Positions 63,157-64,000 of a stretch of 64,000 nucleotides of DNA are shown one piece after another. Both the position numbers and the translations under genes were made by a program. The first letter of the stretch is position 1. Each line of letters opens with the position of its first letter. This stretch comes from Mangrovibacterium marinum (GTDB lineage Bacteria; Bacteroidota; Bacteroidia; Bacteroidales; Prolixibacteraceae), in the NCBI RefSeq assembly GCF_003046625.1, contig NZ_QAAD01000011.1:1-64000 (forward strand), in the 5' to 3' direction. The notes under the pieces are model-generated. The model was not told the origin of the DNA and did not search any database. It saw nothing but the letters and a program-made list of their open reading frames with translations.

Positions 63157-63828
63157 ATGCTCATGAACAGTTTAAAAAACATTACCAAATTAGAATACCT
63201 GTTTTTCTTTTTGCTATTTGCTGCCTCGGCTTACGGCATTTACCTGGCATTTACCGACATGGATGCTTTTCTGGTTTTCACCCAGGAAGACGGAATGGTC
63301 GAGAACCTCACCTCCCTGTTTCTTTTTGCAGCCTCGGGGGTTTGCATTTACCGGTTGATTCAATACAAAAAAGCGCAAAAACCCGGACTGTGGCTGCTGA
63401 CAGCTGCTGTGCTGGCCTTGCTGTTTTTCTTTGCCGGTGGCGAGGAAATAAGCTGGGGACAACGCATCTTTGGCATTCAGTCGGGGGAGTTCTTTCTGGA
63501 ACACAACAAGCAGGCTGAAACCAACCTGCACAACCTGATTGTTGGCGGCACCAACATCAACAAGCTGATTTTCTCGCAAATTTTGTTTGTGGTGATGGTT
63601 ATTTACTTTCTGTTTGCCCGCCTGCTGGTTAACAAAATTCCCTTCATTGCCCGGTTGGAGCAGCAATTCAATGTTCCGCTCCCCAAAATTCAGCATGCCG
63701 TGGTGATGATCGTCGTCGCCGGATCGCTGGCATTGATTCCCAATGCAAAGAATGCCGAACTGTTGGAAATGTCCTTTGCCTTCATCTTTTTCCTGATTTT
63801 CCTGAATCCGGCCAAGGTGGAGCAATAA
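63157..63828 (+). CDS. Membrane protein of unknown function with GEEISWGQR motif
   Basis: A 223-residue protein with six hydrophobic segments (for example YLFFFLLFAASAYGIYLAF, LTAAVLALLFFFAGG, FSQILFVVMVIYFLFARLL). After the third segment comes FAGGEEISWGQRIFG, followed by HNKQAETNLHNLIVGGTNIN; before it, VFTQEDGMVENLTSLF. The charged motifs at the membrane edge (EDG.VE, GEEISWGQR, N.HN) recur in uncharacterised bacterial membrane proteins I have seen, and suggest a catalytic or ligand-binding site rather than a simple transporter. I assign no function. A second ATG lies two codons in. It has its own promoter box and terminator. Confidence 0.7.
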   Translation: MLMNSLKNITKLEYLFFFLLFAASAYGIYLAFTDMDAFLVFTQEDGMVENLTSLFLFAASGVCIYRLIQYKKAQKPGLWLLTAAVLALLFFFAGGEEISWGQRIFGIQSGEFFLEHNKQAETNLHNLIVGGTNINKLIFSQILFVVMVIYFLFARLLVNKIPFIARLEQQFNVPLPKIQHAVVMIVVAGSLALIPNAKNAELLEMSFAFIFFLIFLNPAKVEQ

Positions 63829-63849
63829 AAATACGTTGCACCGAAAAGA

Positions 63850-63886
63850 AGCCGGATTGTTGATGTGGACAATCCGGCTTTTTTCT
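63850..63886 (+). terminator. Terminator after the 63157 gene
   Basis: AGCCGGATTGT (63850-63860) pairs perfectly with ACAATCCGGCT (63869-63879), followed by six U. From 63890 to the window end only a short GCCT / AGGC hairpin near 63910 is seen. Confidence 0.9.
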
Positions 63887-64000
63887 GAAAGTCACATCGG
63901 GTGATGCGCCTGCCTGCGGTAGGCAAGGTTTCCAAACCGCATCGGGGATGCCTTAAATGGTGATTCAGCTCCAATCAAAAGCCAGGACTCATTTCGTAGC

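Overview
The window reads as chromosome of a Bacteroidota bacterium, probably of the Marinilabiliales/Prolixibacteraceae type; the family-level placement is inference from gene style, not a tree. The evidence is SusC/SusD outer-membrane uptake genes with FecR anti-sigma factors and an ECF sigma factor, TAnnTTTG-type -7 promoter boxes, near absence of Shine-Dalgarno sequences, a UpxY-like antiterminator, and a thrA/ApgM/thrC operon.

Layout. 1-7.15 kb is an accessory island. The first codons of a REP-associated (IS200-like) transposase lie at the left edge, followed by four toxin-antitoxin modules (RelE type, RelB/ParE type, HEPN/MNT, HigBA) and an initiating sugar-phosphate transferase. All of these sit in blocks of a modular repeat whose hallmark is a TTGAGC-N-GGTGA hairpin. 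7.15-14.5 kb holds the threonine operon and recA-bcp on the minus strand. 14.9-18.0 kb is a plus-strand run of a TPR/SPOR lipoprotein-like secreted protein gene, clpS, nfeD and floA. 18.6-20.9 kb holds a small-RNA candidate, a MarC-like gene and a fifth toxin-antitoxin pair inside inverted copies of the island repeats. 20.9-32.2 kb carries queA, an OB-fold lipoprotein, a fused PlsC/GNAT acyltransferase (OlsF-like), a YgiQ radical SAM protein, an excisionase-like helix-turn-helix protein, three more copies of the small-RNA candidate, a CPA2 antiporter and carboxynorspermidine dehydrogenase. 32.3-43.75 kb is an AT-richer minus-strand regulated uptake locus: ECF sigma, FecR, SusC with STN domain, FecR, SusC without STN, SusD. 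44.1-49.1 kb has pepD, sdaA and a YbiT-like ABC-F gene with a degenerate second ATP site. 49.7-54.1 kb has Wza-like and Wzz-like export genes and the UpxY-like gene. The rest is an M48 protease, cinA, an AsmA-like protein, a siroheme-synthase-like protein, corA with an unusual leader, a GT39-type transferase and a membrane protein of unknown function.

Working together. ThrA, the ApgM-like protein (standing where homoserine kinase should be) and ThrC would give aspartate to threonine. The sigma/FecR/SusC genes form a substrate-sensing uptake circuit next to a dipeptidase and a serine deaminase. The sugar transferase, Wza/Wzz and UpxY are parts of an exopolysaccharide system whose genes are spread over 50 kb.

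Most interesting signals: (1) a four-copy family of small RNA genes, each with a TATCTTTG promoter box, a conserved U/G-rich body and a covarying terminator stem; (2) the corA leader, with a 16-codon upstream ORF whose stop codon lies in a hairpin arm and a CCTCCT segment able to pair either with that arm or with the corA ribosome binding site; (3) the association of five toxin-antitoxin modules with one REP-like repeat system and a REP-type transposase. All coordinates and alignments were read by eye; no search or folding program was run.
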